Below, piece by piece: positions 1 to 7,405 of a stretch of DNA of 64,000 nt. The notes beneath the pieces are model-generated. The model did not search any database and was not told where the DNA came from. It saw only the letters and a program-made list of their open reading frames with translations. A program made the position numbers and the translations under genes. This DNA comes from Rhodanobacteraceae bacterium (GTDB lineage Bacteria > Pseudomonadota > Gammaproteobacteria > Xanthomonadales > Rhodanobacteraceae), in the NCBI GenBank assembly GCA_030167125.1, contig CP126531.1:868001-932000 (forward strand), written 5' to 3'. The first letter of the stretch is position 1. Each line of letters starts with the position of its first letter.

Positions 1-89
1 CGCGTGGCCGCCAGTTCGGCGTGCTGGGTGAACCGCGCGTCAACGTCCTGGAATTGAATCTTGCGCTGGACAGGCTGGCGGCGCATTGA
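1..89 (+). CDS. kdpC: KdpC, potassium-transporting ATPase subunit C (3' end only)
   Basis: Only the last 28 codons lie in the window; the reading frame starts at base 3 and ends with TGA at 87-89. The peptide reads GEPRVNVLELNLALD near its end, which is the conserved C-terminal stretch of KdpC, the periplasm-facing chaperone-like subunit of the high-affinity K+ P-type ATPase KdpFABC. The kdpD start follows 38 bp later, the standard kdpC-kdpD order. The rest of the operon must lie to the left of the window. Confidence 0.85.
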   Translation, partial: RGRQFGVLGEPRVNVLELNLALDRLAAH

Positions 90-127
90 TGCGCTAACGT
101 AACGCCGCCTGCTCAACCGGTCCGCCC

Positions 128-2812
128 ATGGCCGAAGTCATTCGCGAAGCACGTGCCGATGCGCTGCTCGATGCCGTCGAGAGTGAACGGCAACGCGGAC
201 TAAAGATCTTCCTCGGCGCCGCGCCCGGCGTGGGCAAGACCTGGGCGATGTTGTCCGCCGCGCGCGAACTGAAGAAGCAGGGCGTGGACGTGGTAGTGGG
301 CATCGTCGAAACCCACGGGCGCACCGAAACTGCCGCGCTGCTGGAAGGTCTGGAAATACTGCCGCGCCGGCATGTGAGTTATCGCAACCGCGATTTCGAG
401 GAATTCGATCTCGACGCCGCATTGGCGCGCAAACCGGCAGTGTTGCTGGTGGACGAGCTGGCGCACACCAACTTGCCAGGTGGCCGGCATGAACGCCGTT
501 GGCAGGATATCGCCGAACTGCTCGACGCCGGAATCGAGGTCTATACCGCGCTCAACGTGCAACACCTCGAAAGTCTCAACGACCAGGTGCGACGCATCAC
601 GGGTATCAATGTGCGCGAACGCGTACCGGATGCCTTTCTCGATCGCGCTCGCGACATCGTGCTGGTGGATTTGCCTCCACGCGAACTCATCCAGCGCCTG
701 AAACAGGGCAAGGTGTACGTGCCGGAAACGGCCGCGGCAGCGCTGGATGCGTTCTTCACGCCCACCAACCTGGGATCGCTTCGCGAACTGGCCGTCGAGA
801 CGGTGGCCGGCCATGTCGAAAGCGACCTGCGCGGTTCCATGCTGGCGCGCGGCGCAGCGATGCCGGTGCGCCGTCGGGTGCTGGCAGCGATCGATGGCCA
901 CGCGCAAAGCGATTACCTGGTGCGCATGGCGCGACGCATCGCGGAACGCCGCGGCGCGCGATGGAGCGTGGTCTTCGTGGACACCGGCGCACCGATCGAT
1001 CTGACACGACGAAAGCGGCTGGAAGCCGCACTGCGGTTGGCGCGACGCTTGGGCGGCGACGGCGAAATCCTGCGCGGACACGCCATCGCGGACGAACTGC
1101 TGGCCTACGCCGAGCGCGAAGGTGTCGGCCAGATCATTCTTGGCCGCACGCGCGAACGTTTGTTCGCGCGCATGGTGGGTCGTTCGCTGACCCAGCAGTT
1201 GCTCCATCGCGGCGCACATCTGGAACTCACCATCATCGCCACGCCCGCAGAGCGCGCGGCAGCGCGCCGGCGGCTGCGACTGCCGCGCCCGCCGGGCGGC
1301 TTGGGCCGACGTCGTGAATACTTCTTTGCCACCCTCACCACGATCGTGGCTTTGGCGTGCGCCTTCATCGCCGAGCGCTACCTCTCGGTGGCCAACCTGT
1401 CGCTGATCTTCCTGACCGCGGTGCTGGTCGTCGCGGTACGCACGCGGATGGCCGTCGCGTTTTACACGGCGGTGTTGTGCTTCATCGCCGACAACTTCTT
1501 CTTCATGCCGCCGATTTATACGCTGCAAATCTCCAGCCCCAACGACGTGCTGACGGTATGCCTGTTCCTGGTCGCGGCGCTGGTGTGCAGCCGGCTGGCG
1601 ACACGGCTGGTGTTGCAGCTTGAATCGTTGCGTGCCGCGCACGTGCAATCGCGTGCTTTGCTGGCGCTGGGGCATCGTCTGGCAACCAGCACCGACGCGG
1701 CCGGCATTCGCGCGGCCGGGGCGTCGGCGCTCGCACAAACCTTGGGTTGCGAAGCAGCGCTGCTGGCGCGCGATGCATCCGATGCGATGCGAGTCGCCGC
1801 CTCGTCGCCGCCGGACATGCGGTTGCAGACTCAGGATCTGGCCGCCGCCGATTGGTGCGAGCGGCACGCTGCGCAGGCCGGCCGCTTCACCGACACGCTG
1901 AATGCCGCGCCATGCTGGCTGCTGCCGCTGGGCAGCGAGGACAACCGCGTGGGCGTCGCCGCACTGCGCTTTCCATCGGGCGTCGGTGAGCCCGACACCG
2001 ATCGGCGCAGCCTGACCTTGACGATGGTGCAGGACATAGGCCAGACGCTGGCGCGCGCACGCTTGGCCGACGAACTGGAAGGAGCGCGCGTGCAGGGCGA
2101 AACCGAACGCCTGCGCAACGCGCTGCTGTCTTCAGTCTCACACGACCTGCGTTCGCCGCTGGCGTCGATGATCGGCTCCGCTGGCACGCTCGCGAGCTAC
2201 GGCGAGAAGTTGCCTGCCAACGAGCGGCACGAACTGCTTGAGGCGATTCTCGGCGAGGGCCAGCGCCTGGATCGCTACATTCAGAACCTCCTCGACATGA
2301 CCCGCCTTGGTCACGGCACGCTCAAGCTAAACCGTGACTGGACCGATGTGGCCGAGATCGTGGCTGCCGCGGTGACGCGATTGCGCAAACTGTTCCCGAC
2401 CGTGCGGGTTGATACCGCGCTGCCATCCGATACGGTGCTGTTGCATGTACACCCGGCGCTGATCGAGCAGGCGCTGTTCAACATCCTCGAGAACGCGGAG
2501 CGTTTCTCGCCATCCGAACAGCCTGTGTTGGTGGAGGTGCGCGTTGCTGGGGACAAGTTGCTGATCGAAGTGAGCGATCGCGGACCCGGCATCCCCGAGG
2601 ACGAACGTGCGCGCATCTTCGACATGTTCTACTCGGTTTCGCGCGGCGACCGCGCCACCCAGAACACGGGACTCGGGCTTGCGATCTGCCGCGGCATGAT
2701 CGGCGCGCACGGCGGCAGCGTGGAAGCCTTACCACGCGAGGGCGGTGGCACCACCATCCGGATCACGCTGCCGCTGCCAACCGAACCCGCGGCCCCGGAA
2801 GCGCAAGCATGA
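128..2812 (+). CDS. kdpD: KdpD, potassium/osmosensing histidine kinase
   Basis: This 894-aa inner-membrane sensor kinase controls kdpFABC through KdpE. The N-terminal KdpD domain carries a Walker A motif (GAAPGVGKT, about residues 29-37) and LLVDELAHTN. A UspA-like domain follows (about 250-370). A cluster of membrane segments of the DUF4118 type lies at about 395-500, then a GAF-like region. The HisKA box SVSHDLRSP has the phospho-acceptor His at about 672. The HATPase has an N-box near 785 (NILENAERF) and G-boxes GPGIPEDE and GLGLAICRGM. Length matches the family (about 890-900 aa). The ATG at 128 places it 38 bp after kdpC. It overlaps kdpE by 4 bp (ATGA), so the two are translationally coupled. 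Confidence 0.97.
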   Translation: MAEVIREARADALLDAVESERQRGLKIFLGAAPGVGKTWAMLSAARELKKQGVDVVVGIVETHGRTETAALLEGLEILPRRHVSYRNRDFEEFDLDAALARKPAVLLVDELAHTNLPGGRHERRWQDIAELLDAGIEVYTALNVQHLESLNDQVRRITGINVRERVPDAFLDRARDIVLVDLPPRELIQRLKQGKVYVPETAAAALDAFFTPTNLGSLRELAVETVAGHVESDLRGSMLARGAAMPVRRRVLAAIDGHAQSDYLVRMARRIAERRGARWSVVFVDTGAPIDLTRRKRLEAALRLARRLGGDGEILRGHAIADELLAYAEREGVGQIILGRTRERLFARMVGRSLTQQLLHRGAHLELTIIATPAERAAARRRLRLPRPPGGLGRRREYFFATLTTIVALACAFIAERYLSVANLSLIFLTAVLVVAVRTRMAVAFYTAVLCFIADNFFFMPPIYTLQISSPNDVLTVCLFLVAALVCSRLATRLVLQLESLRAAHVQSRALLALGHRLATSTDAAGIRAAGASALAQTLGCEAALLARDASDAMRVAASSPPDMRLQTQDLAAADWCERHAAQAGRFTDTLNAAPCWLLPLGSEDNRVGVAALRFPSGVGEPDTDRRSLTLTMVQDIGQTLARARLADELEGARVQGETERLRNALLSSVSHDLRSPLASMIGSAGTLASYGEKLPANERHELLEAILGEGQRLDRYIQNLLDMTRLGHGTLKLNRDWTDVAEIVAAAVTRLRKLFPTVRVDTALPSDTVLLHVHPALIEQALFNILENAERFSPSEQPVLVEVRVAGDKLLIEVSDRGPGIPEDERARIFDMFYSVSRGDRATQNTGLGLAICRGMIGAHGGSVEALPREGGGTTIRITLPLPTEPAAPEAQA

Positions 2813-3510
2813 ATGCCGCTCCTCGCGTATTGGTGATCGACGACGAAGCGCAGATCCGGCGCTTCCTCGACATCGGCCTGCGCGCGGAAGGCTACGAGGT
2901 GCTGCAGGCTGCCACCGCTGCCGAGGGACTGGCACAAGCCGCAACCCACGAGCCTGACCTGGTGATCCTCGACCTCGGCCTTCCGGATCGCGACGGCCAC
3001 GAGGTGTTGTCCGAACTGCGCCAATGGAGCCAGGTACCGGTGCTGATGCTGTCGGTGCGCAGCGCGGAAGCCGAAAAGGTGCGCGCGCTGGATGCCGGCG
3101 CCAACGATTACGTCACCAAGCCGTTCGGCATCCAGGAACTGATGGCGCGCCTGCGTGCGTTGCTGCGTGATCGCGCCGTGGCCGGTGCGGAGGAAGCACG
3201 GCCACGTTATGACGACGGCCATCTTGGCATCGACCTCGCGCGACGCGAAGTGATGCTCGACGGCTCGCCGCTTGCGCTCACCCGCAAGGAATACGCGGTG
3301 TTGGCCTTGCTGCTTCGCCACGCCGGACGCGTGATCACCCAGCAGCAGTTGTTGCGCGAGATATGGGGAGCGAGCCACGTGCAGGATAGCCAATACCTGC
3401 GCATCGTGATCGGCAAGCTGCGGCAGAAGCTGGGCGACGACCCCGCGCAACCGCGGTGGCTCAAGACCGAGCCGGGTGTCGGTTATCGCTTCGTCGGACG
3501 CAACGATTGA
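2809..3510 (+). CDS. kdpE: KdpE, OmpR-family response regulator
   Basis: This 233-aa cytoplasmic response regulator is the partner of KdpD and activates kdpFABC. The receiver domain has the acidic pair in VIDDEAQIRRF at the N terminus, the phospho-acceptor Asp in VILDLGLPDRDG (about residue 54) and the conserved Lys in TKPFG. The C-terminal half is an OmpR/PhoB winged helix (LTRKEYAVLALLLRHAGRVI ... VGYRFV). Length is typical. The start ATG overlaps the kdpD stop by 4 bp. It is the last recognisable gene of the operon; about 520 bp without a credible gene follow. Confidence 0.97.
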   Translation: MNAAPRVLVIDDEAQIRRFLDIGLRAEGYEVLQAATAAEGLAQAATHEPDLVILDLGLPDRDGHEVLSELRQWSQVPVLMLSVRSAEAEKVRALDAGANDYVTKPFGIQELMARLRALLRDRAVAGAEEARPRYDDGHLGIDLARREVMLDGSPLALTRKEYAVLALLLRHAGRVITQQQLLREIWGASHVQDSQYLRIVIGKLRQKLGDDPAQPRWLKTEPGVGYRFVGRND

Positions 3511-3918
3511 TACCGAAACATGGTCTTCCGAGTAGGTTTGATGGCCGGGGACTTTTGATCTATTGCGCCCAAGCGAAAAGCGGACGCTCAACGTGGCCCT
3601 CGCAAGCGCTGCCGTTGGCCGATCGCGGGAATACATTGCCAGCAGAACTGCGGTGCATTTTCCGGTCTGTGTGCTTGTTGAGCGCTGCTTCGTACACCCA
3701 ACTTTTCGTGACTTGGATTGCATGGGACGACGTTGGACAGGCTGTTTGATTTTTATTTCCCGATGTAGATAGTAGGCATCGCCCGTTCAAAGGCCGCTCG
3801 CGCAATTTCGCGTGAGTGCGCAAGGAACACGCGATGCTTTTCTCATCCCTGCACGCGCTGCACTCGGGAGGACATTGTCTCCGTCCCGCACATCCCGATC
3901 TCCTCCGGTTTCCACTTC

Positions 3919-3944
3919 GAAAAGTTCAGCGCGCTGAACTTTTC
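3919..3944. repeat. Perfect 26-bp palindrome upstream of mob genes
   Basis: The bases GAAAAGTTCAGCG are followed at once by their exact reverse complement, with no loop. The dyad lies about 20 bp from an IncP-like nic motif and about 90 bp before the RHH accessory gene. This is where origins of transfer carry the inverted repeat bound by accessory proteins. No T-tract follows, so it does not look like an intrinsic terminator. Confidence 0.75.
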
Positions 3945-3960
3945 ACGAAGAGGAATGAGC

Positions 3961-3980
3961 TAGTGCAGGATAGGGATACC
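3961..3980 (-). other. Candidate oriT nic region (IncP/MOBP-like)
   Basis: Read on the minus strand, positions 3972-3965 give TATCCTG followed by C, which fits the YATCCTG/Y nick consensus of IncP-type (RP4, R64) origins of transfer. Position relative to a palindrome on one side and to mobC-like and relaxase genes on the other matches the IncP layout. The match is short, so position is the main support. Confidence 0.5.
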
Positions 3981-4030
3981 GGCAGCATGTGGCCCGCTTT
4001 GGCCTCCTCATTCCTCTGGGTGAAGCCGCC

Positions 4031-4564
4031 ATGCCGACGCTGAAAGCCCATTGCAGCGAGGCGACCAAGGCCCAGTTCCGTGCACTCGCCCAAGCCAACG
4101 GTCTGACGGAATCCACGCTGCTGCGGCGCATGGCGGTAACGATCCTTGCCAAACAGCGGGATGCGAGTGCTGTCCCACCCGCATCCGAGATGCGCGGTGG
4201 CAAGGGCGGTCGAGGCAGCCGGGTCATGCTGCGATTGCGGATGTCCGAGATTCAGGCGATCCGCGCTTTTTCCGAGCCTGAGGGCTATTCCGCCCAAGCC
4301 TGGATCGTGCGCCAGCTGCGCTACCGGCTGGAAGGCGCAGTGCCGTTCTCCAAGGACGAACTTGCCGCTCAGCACGATGCGATCCGTGAGCTGTCGGCAG
4401 TAGGACGCAACCTCAACACGCTCACGCATCGATTGCTGCGCGGCGGCCAGTTCGAAGCCGGCCTGCTGGATCTCCGAGCTTTGGCAAAGTCGGTCGAACG
4501 ACTACGCGGCGAGATGATTTCGACCACAACGCGTGCCTCGCATCGGGTCCACCGCGATGGGTAA
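4031..4564 (+). CDS. MobC/TraJ-like mobilization accessory protein (RHH)
   Basis: This 177-aa basic protein probably binds oriT and helps the relaxase. The N-terminal half reads like a plasmid mobilization protein, with SEATKAQFRALAQANGLTE followed by LLRRMAV. A second part, VMLRLRMSEIQAIRAF, resembles ribbon-helix-helix DNA-binding segments and is followed by the MobC-type stretch AVGRNLNTLTHRLLRGGQ. I chose ATG 4031 because the protein then begins MPTLKAHCSEA; an upstream in-frame ATG at 3989 would add 14 residues running into the candidate oriT region. It overlaps the relaxase gene by 8 bp. The family is inferred by motif. Confidence 0.75.
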   Translation: MPTLKAHCSEATKAQFRALAQANGLTESTLLRRMAVTILAKQRDASAVPPASEMRGGKGGRGSRVMLRLRMSEIQAIRAFSEPEGYSAQAWIVRQLRYRLEGAVPFSKDELAAQHDAIRELSAVGRNLNTLTHRLLRGGQFEAGLLDLRALAKSVERLRGEMISTTTRASHRVHRDG

Positions 4565-5567
4565 GTTCGAGGAGGAAGATTTGTTGCGGGATTCCGCGGG
4601 ATTTGTCTTTCAGACGCCGGTGCGCGCCAAGAAGTCGCGACCGACAGGCAAGCCGAATGCCAGGCAGATGACCGCGGTCTTGGGCCGGATCGGTCGCGTG
4701 GCGCGCCGACGGCCGGAAGTGATGGTCAAAGTGACCGGAAGCGCCCACGGCTTCCGAGGTCTGAAAGAGCACCTCGCCTATATCACCCGGAATGGCAAGC
4801 TCATCGGCGAACGGGAAGACGGCAGTCTGATCGAAGGGGCTTTCAATGTACGCAGCCTCGCCGAAGAGTGGTGGGACAAAAGCGGCGTTGATCGTCCCGC
4901 GCGCGCCCGCGACACCATCAACCTGATCCTGTCCATGCCGGCCGGCACCGATCACCAGGTCGTTGCGGAAGCGGCCAGAGCCTTCGCGCAGAAGACCTTT
5001 GGCGAGCACTACGACTATCTTCTCGCACACCACAACAAGGACTCCGATCCCAAGCGTCCGGAGAATCCGCACGCGCACCTGACGATCAGAACCAGGGGAA
5101 GAGACGGACAGCGACTGGATCCAAGAAAACACGACCTGCAAGCGTGGCGCGAAGCTTTCGCGCTTGAACTGCGCGAACGTGGAGTCGTAGCCGAAGCCAC
5201 ACCACGGCGCGTGCGCGGCATCACCCGCAAAGGTCAGCGCCAAGCTATCCGGCACATGGACAAGCGAACAGCAACCCGCGTGACTCGCTGGAAGCTGATC
5301 CAGGCGGTCAAGACCGCATCCGTAGGCAGCGATGGATCGGAAGAACCGTGGGCGAAGGCTGCGAACGAAAAGCAGCGCAAGACACGTCGGGCTTGGAACA
5401 CACTCGCCACTGCCTTCGAGCAAGCCGGACAACCAAAGCTCGCGCAAGAGATCAGGCGATTCGTGGATGTAATGCCACCAGCGCAGACCGAGCGCGAACA
5501 TTTTGTTGCGCAGGCCAGGAAGCTGCTCGATAAGCAGCAGGTACAAGATCGCGGGCGCAGCAGATAA
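4557..5567 (+). CDS. Relaxase/mobilization nuclease, MOBP/VirD2-like
   Basis: This 336-aa protein should nick oriT DNA and stay bound to the 5' end during conjugative transfer. The candidate active-site Tyr lies in LKEHLAYITRNGK (about residue 75). The metal-binding histidine cluster follows in AHHNKDSDP and ENPHAHLTIR (about 165-185), the typical motif III. The C terminus is basic and lacks a helicase or primase domain, so this is a short stand-alone relaxase of the kind found on mobilizable elements. ATG 4557 overlaps the accessory gene, indicating coupled translation. No integrase, coupling protein or type IV secretion gene is visible, so transfer would need a helper. Confidence 0.85.
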   Translation: MGKFEEEDLLRDSAGFVFQTPVRAKKSRPTGKPNARQMTAVLGRIGRVARRRPEVMVKVTGSAHGFRGLKEHLAYITRNGKLIGEREDGSLIEGAFNVRSLAEEWWDKSGVDRPARARDTINLILSMPAGTDHQVVAEAARAFAQKTFGEHYDYLLAHHNKDSDPKRPENPHAHLTIRTRGRDGQRLDPRKHDLQAWREAFALELRERGVVAEATPRRVRGITRKGQRQAIRHMDKRTATRVTRWKLIQAVKTASVGSDGSEEPWAKAANEKQRKTRRAWNTLATAFEQAGQPKLAQEIRRFVDVMPPAQTEREHFVAQARKLLDKQQVQDRGRSR

Positions 5568-6026
5568 GAGCTAGCAGACGAGAACATAACGACGCAACCG
5601 GCCATACAGGGCAACGCGGGGGAACATTTGGGGGAATCTTCGCAAACAACGTGCAGGGGTTCGCAATGAAGTCAAAGCGATACGCGCCATGTTCGATTCC
5701 GACCCTGGCCTCCAGCGGCTGCATCAACAGCGCTTCGTCAGCTTGCGCTGATCCCACGATTTGCATCCCGATCGATCTCGTCCTTTGCTTTAACGAAGCG
5801 CTAACGAAAACTCGGCGAGCGCTTGCGCTGCATCGTGCGCGCGGCGGGCTCGAACAAGCCGGCCATTTGCATCCGCACGAAGACATTGCGCTGTTGTGTC
5901 GTGATCGTGTACAACAGCTGAACCAGAAGTGTCGGTGATGTTGAGACGAAGTCGGGCGCATCCGCCGGAAAGGGGGCAGGTGCGTCCGGAACAAAAAGAT
6001 CAAGCGAGCCACGAGGGAGGCGCATC
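5568..6026. other. Gene-free stretch with tRNA-Cys-like 3' fragment
   Basis: No credible gene was seen; frames crossing this stretch give arginine- and cysteine-rich nonsense. It contains a fragment resembling the 3' end of a tRNA gene (5673-5714), which would mark the right boundary of the mobilization element, and then the upstream region of the regulator starting at 6027. Confidence 0.5.
5673..5714 (+). other. tRNA-Cys 3'-end remnant, candidate att site
   Basis: Positions 5691-5714 hold a consensus T-loop (TTCGATT), then CCGAC, a 7-nt acceptor strand CCTGGCC, a T discriminator and an encoded CCA. From recalled sequence, this is how tRNA-Cys genes of Xanthomonadales end. Upstream, CAAAGC and ACGCGCC still resemble the anticodon-to-variable region, but the 5' T-stem strand no longer pairs, so no functional tRNA is encoded. 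A bare tRNA 3' end beside a relaxase module is the usual trace of site-specific integration. Confidence 0.55.
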
Positions 6027-7037
6027 ATGGATGCAGCGGTTGATCGCTTTGCTGCTACCAGACCACTTGAACTTCTTGGGATAAGTGTGATCGAGGAGCG
6101 CGCTTATCGAATCCTGCTGGAACGTCATACCGCAACGGTCGCGGACATTGCTGAATGCCTTGGAACCACGCGTGGCGTGGCCCGGCGGCTGCTTGCCGAT
6201 CTCGAGGCCTTGGGCCTTGCCACGCATACGCCGAAGGTACCGCGGGTCTATGTCGCTGCCCCCCCGGAGTTTGCGGTCGCCGCGCTGGTCAAGCAGCGGC
6301 AGGCGATGCTGGAGCGGGTGCGCATCGCCATTCCTGATCTCGAGGCTCATTCCGCGCGTTCCAATCATGCGGAAGGCCAAGAGCCGGTGCTGGAACTCAT
6401 CGAGAGCCGCGCCCACCTGGGTGCAGTTTTGGCGCAGCTGTACGAGTCCTATCGCAGCGACGTCATGTGCTTCCAGCGCGCGCCCACGCTGGCGCCCACC
6501 ATCGAGCCGCCGCAAAGGCTCCGCCCCGGAGTACGGGTCAGGACGATTTCCGACAACAGTTTGCTCGAAACGCCAGGTGCGTTCGAACGGATCAAGGAAG
6601 ATGTTGTGCGCGGGGAGTTGGCGCGCATGCTGCCGGCGCTGCCATTCAAGATGATGATCTTCGACCGGCGCGCCGCCGTGGTCTCGCTGGACGGTGATCA
6701 TCCCGAAAATGCACCCACGCTTTTGATACACGGCGGTGCACTGCTGAAGGCACTGTGCCTGCTGTTCGAGTTCGTATGGGAGCGTGCGACGCCGATCATG
6801 GTCGGACGTGCAAATGCCCGCGCCGAAAAGATCGACGGATCGGAAAGCGAGTTGACCGATACCTTGATCCCGCTCCTGTCGGCTGGCCTGAATGACAAGG
6901 CCATTGCTGCCGAATTGGGCATATCTTCGGCGACGCTCAACAGGCGCATGAGCGAGTTGATGCGAAAGACAGGCACCCGCACGCGTTTCCAGCTGGGTTG
7001 GCACGCTGCGCTTGCGGCGGCGGGAGCGGCGCAATGA
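6027..7037 (+). CDS. Two-HTH transcriptional regulator (TrmB-like N-term, LuxR-like C-term)
   Basis: This 336-aa cytoplasmic regulator has a winged-helix HTH of the TrmB type at about residues 16-80 (EERAYRILLERHTATVADIA, then LGTTRGVARRLLADLEALGL). A middle sensor-like region with no recognised fold spans about 100-265. A C-terminal LuxR/GerE HTH lies at about 270-325 (LIPLLSAGLNDKAIAAELGI, then SSATLNRRMSELMRKTG). Both ends can bind DNA; no receiver or membrane segment is present, so the signal is probably a ligand. A purine-rich Shine-Dalgarno (GAGGGAGG) precedes ATG 6027. It lies 368 bp upstream of the giant adhesin and is a plausible regulator of it, though only position supports that. 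Confidence 0.8.
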   Translation: MDAAVDRFAATRPLELLGISVIEERAYRILLERHTATVADIAECLGTTRGVARRLLADLEALGLATHTPKVPRVYVAAPPEFAVAALVKQRQAMLERVRIAIPDLEAHSARSNHAEGQEPVLELIESRAHLGAVLAQLYESYRSDVMCFQRAPTLAPTIEPPQRLRPGVRVRTISDNSLLETPGAFERIKEDVVRGELARMLPALPFKMMIFDRRAAVVSLDGDHPENAPTLLIHGGALLKALCLLFEFVWERATPIMVGRANARAEKIDGSESELTDTLIPLLSAGLNDKAIAAELGISSATLNRRMSELMRKTGTRTRFQLGWHAALAAAGAAQ

Positions 7038-7216
7038 CTCGCGTCGTGATGCGCAATTCCCGGTTGCGCAGCACGACAGGTTTTGCCGTGACAAAGTTCG
7101 TGATCGATTTCGATCATGATGGTTATCCATCGCGCTGCGCTATTGATGCATGCGACGACGACATGCCAGACTCCGATCACGTTTTGTGTGCGTACGGTGA
7201 CGTCGAAGTGACGTGA
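7034..7216 (+). CDS. Small ORF, 60 aa, unknown
   Basis: An ATG overlapping the stop of the upstream regulator by 4 bp (ATGA) opens a 60-codon frame rich in Asp and Cys (IDFDHDGYPSRCAIDACDDD). I do not recognise the peptide. The coupling-type overlap is the only argument for translation; no other frame in this 368-bp gap is better. It may simply be the leader of the adhesin gene. Confidence 0.25.
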   Translation: MTRVVMRNSRLRSTTGFAVTKFVIDFDHDGYPSRCAIDACDDDMPDSDHVLCAYGDVEVT

Positions 7217-7405
7217 CCGGGCACGCTCCGAGTCCTGATCGATCGTGAAAACCCATTTTGAAGCGCATCGACCTTCGGGCGGTGCGACGGGGGAAGTCGT
7301 CTTCAAAAAACCCATTCCGTTCTCCATGCGCCATGTCATCCGTATTGCATTGCGTTGGACGTATCGCGAAAACCGTCCAGTCCTGAACAATTCCGAGGCC
7401 GACCG
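7217..7405 (+). promoter_or_regulatory. Upstream region of the adhesin gene
   Basis: This region probably holds the adhesin promoter. A repeated TGACGT lies just before it (about 7198-7213), and a short dyad, GATCGA TTT CGATC, lies further up at about 7100. No confident -35/-10 pair was found. The gene start at 7406 has only a weak purine stretch (CCGAGGCCGACCG) in front. Confidence 0.3.

Larger units (their letters stand above)
3511..4030. other. Non-coding stretch between kdpE and mobilization genes
   Basis: No open frame here has a recognisable product. Base composition is visibly less GC-rich than kdpDE, with T-rich runs near 3750. The right part holds a perfect 26-bp palindrome (3919-3944) and a sequence matching the IncP nic consensus on the minus strand (3965-3972). 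Together these look like an origin of transfer serving the mob genes that start at 4031. Confidence 0.5.

Noticed and set aside
200..1867. 555-codon minus-strand frame over kdpD
   Set aside because: A shadow of kdpD; Gln/Arg/His-rich, no motif, and kdpD is complete.
5651..5938. 95-codon plus-strand frame after the relaxase gene
   Set aside because: It runs through the tRNA-Cys-like fragment and has no recognisable domain; a matching minus-strand frame is equally open.
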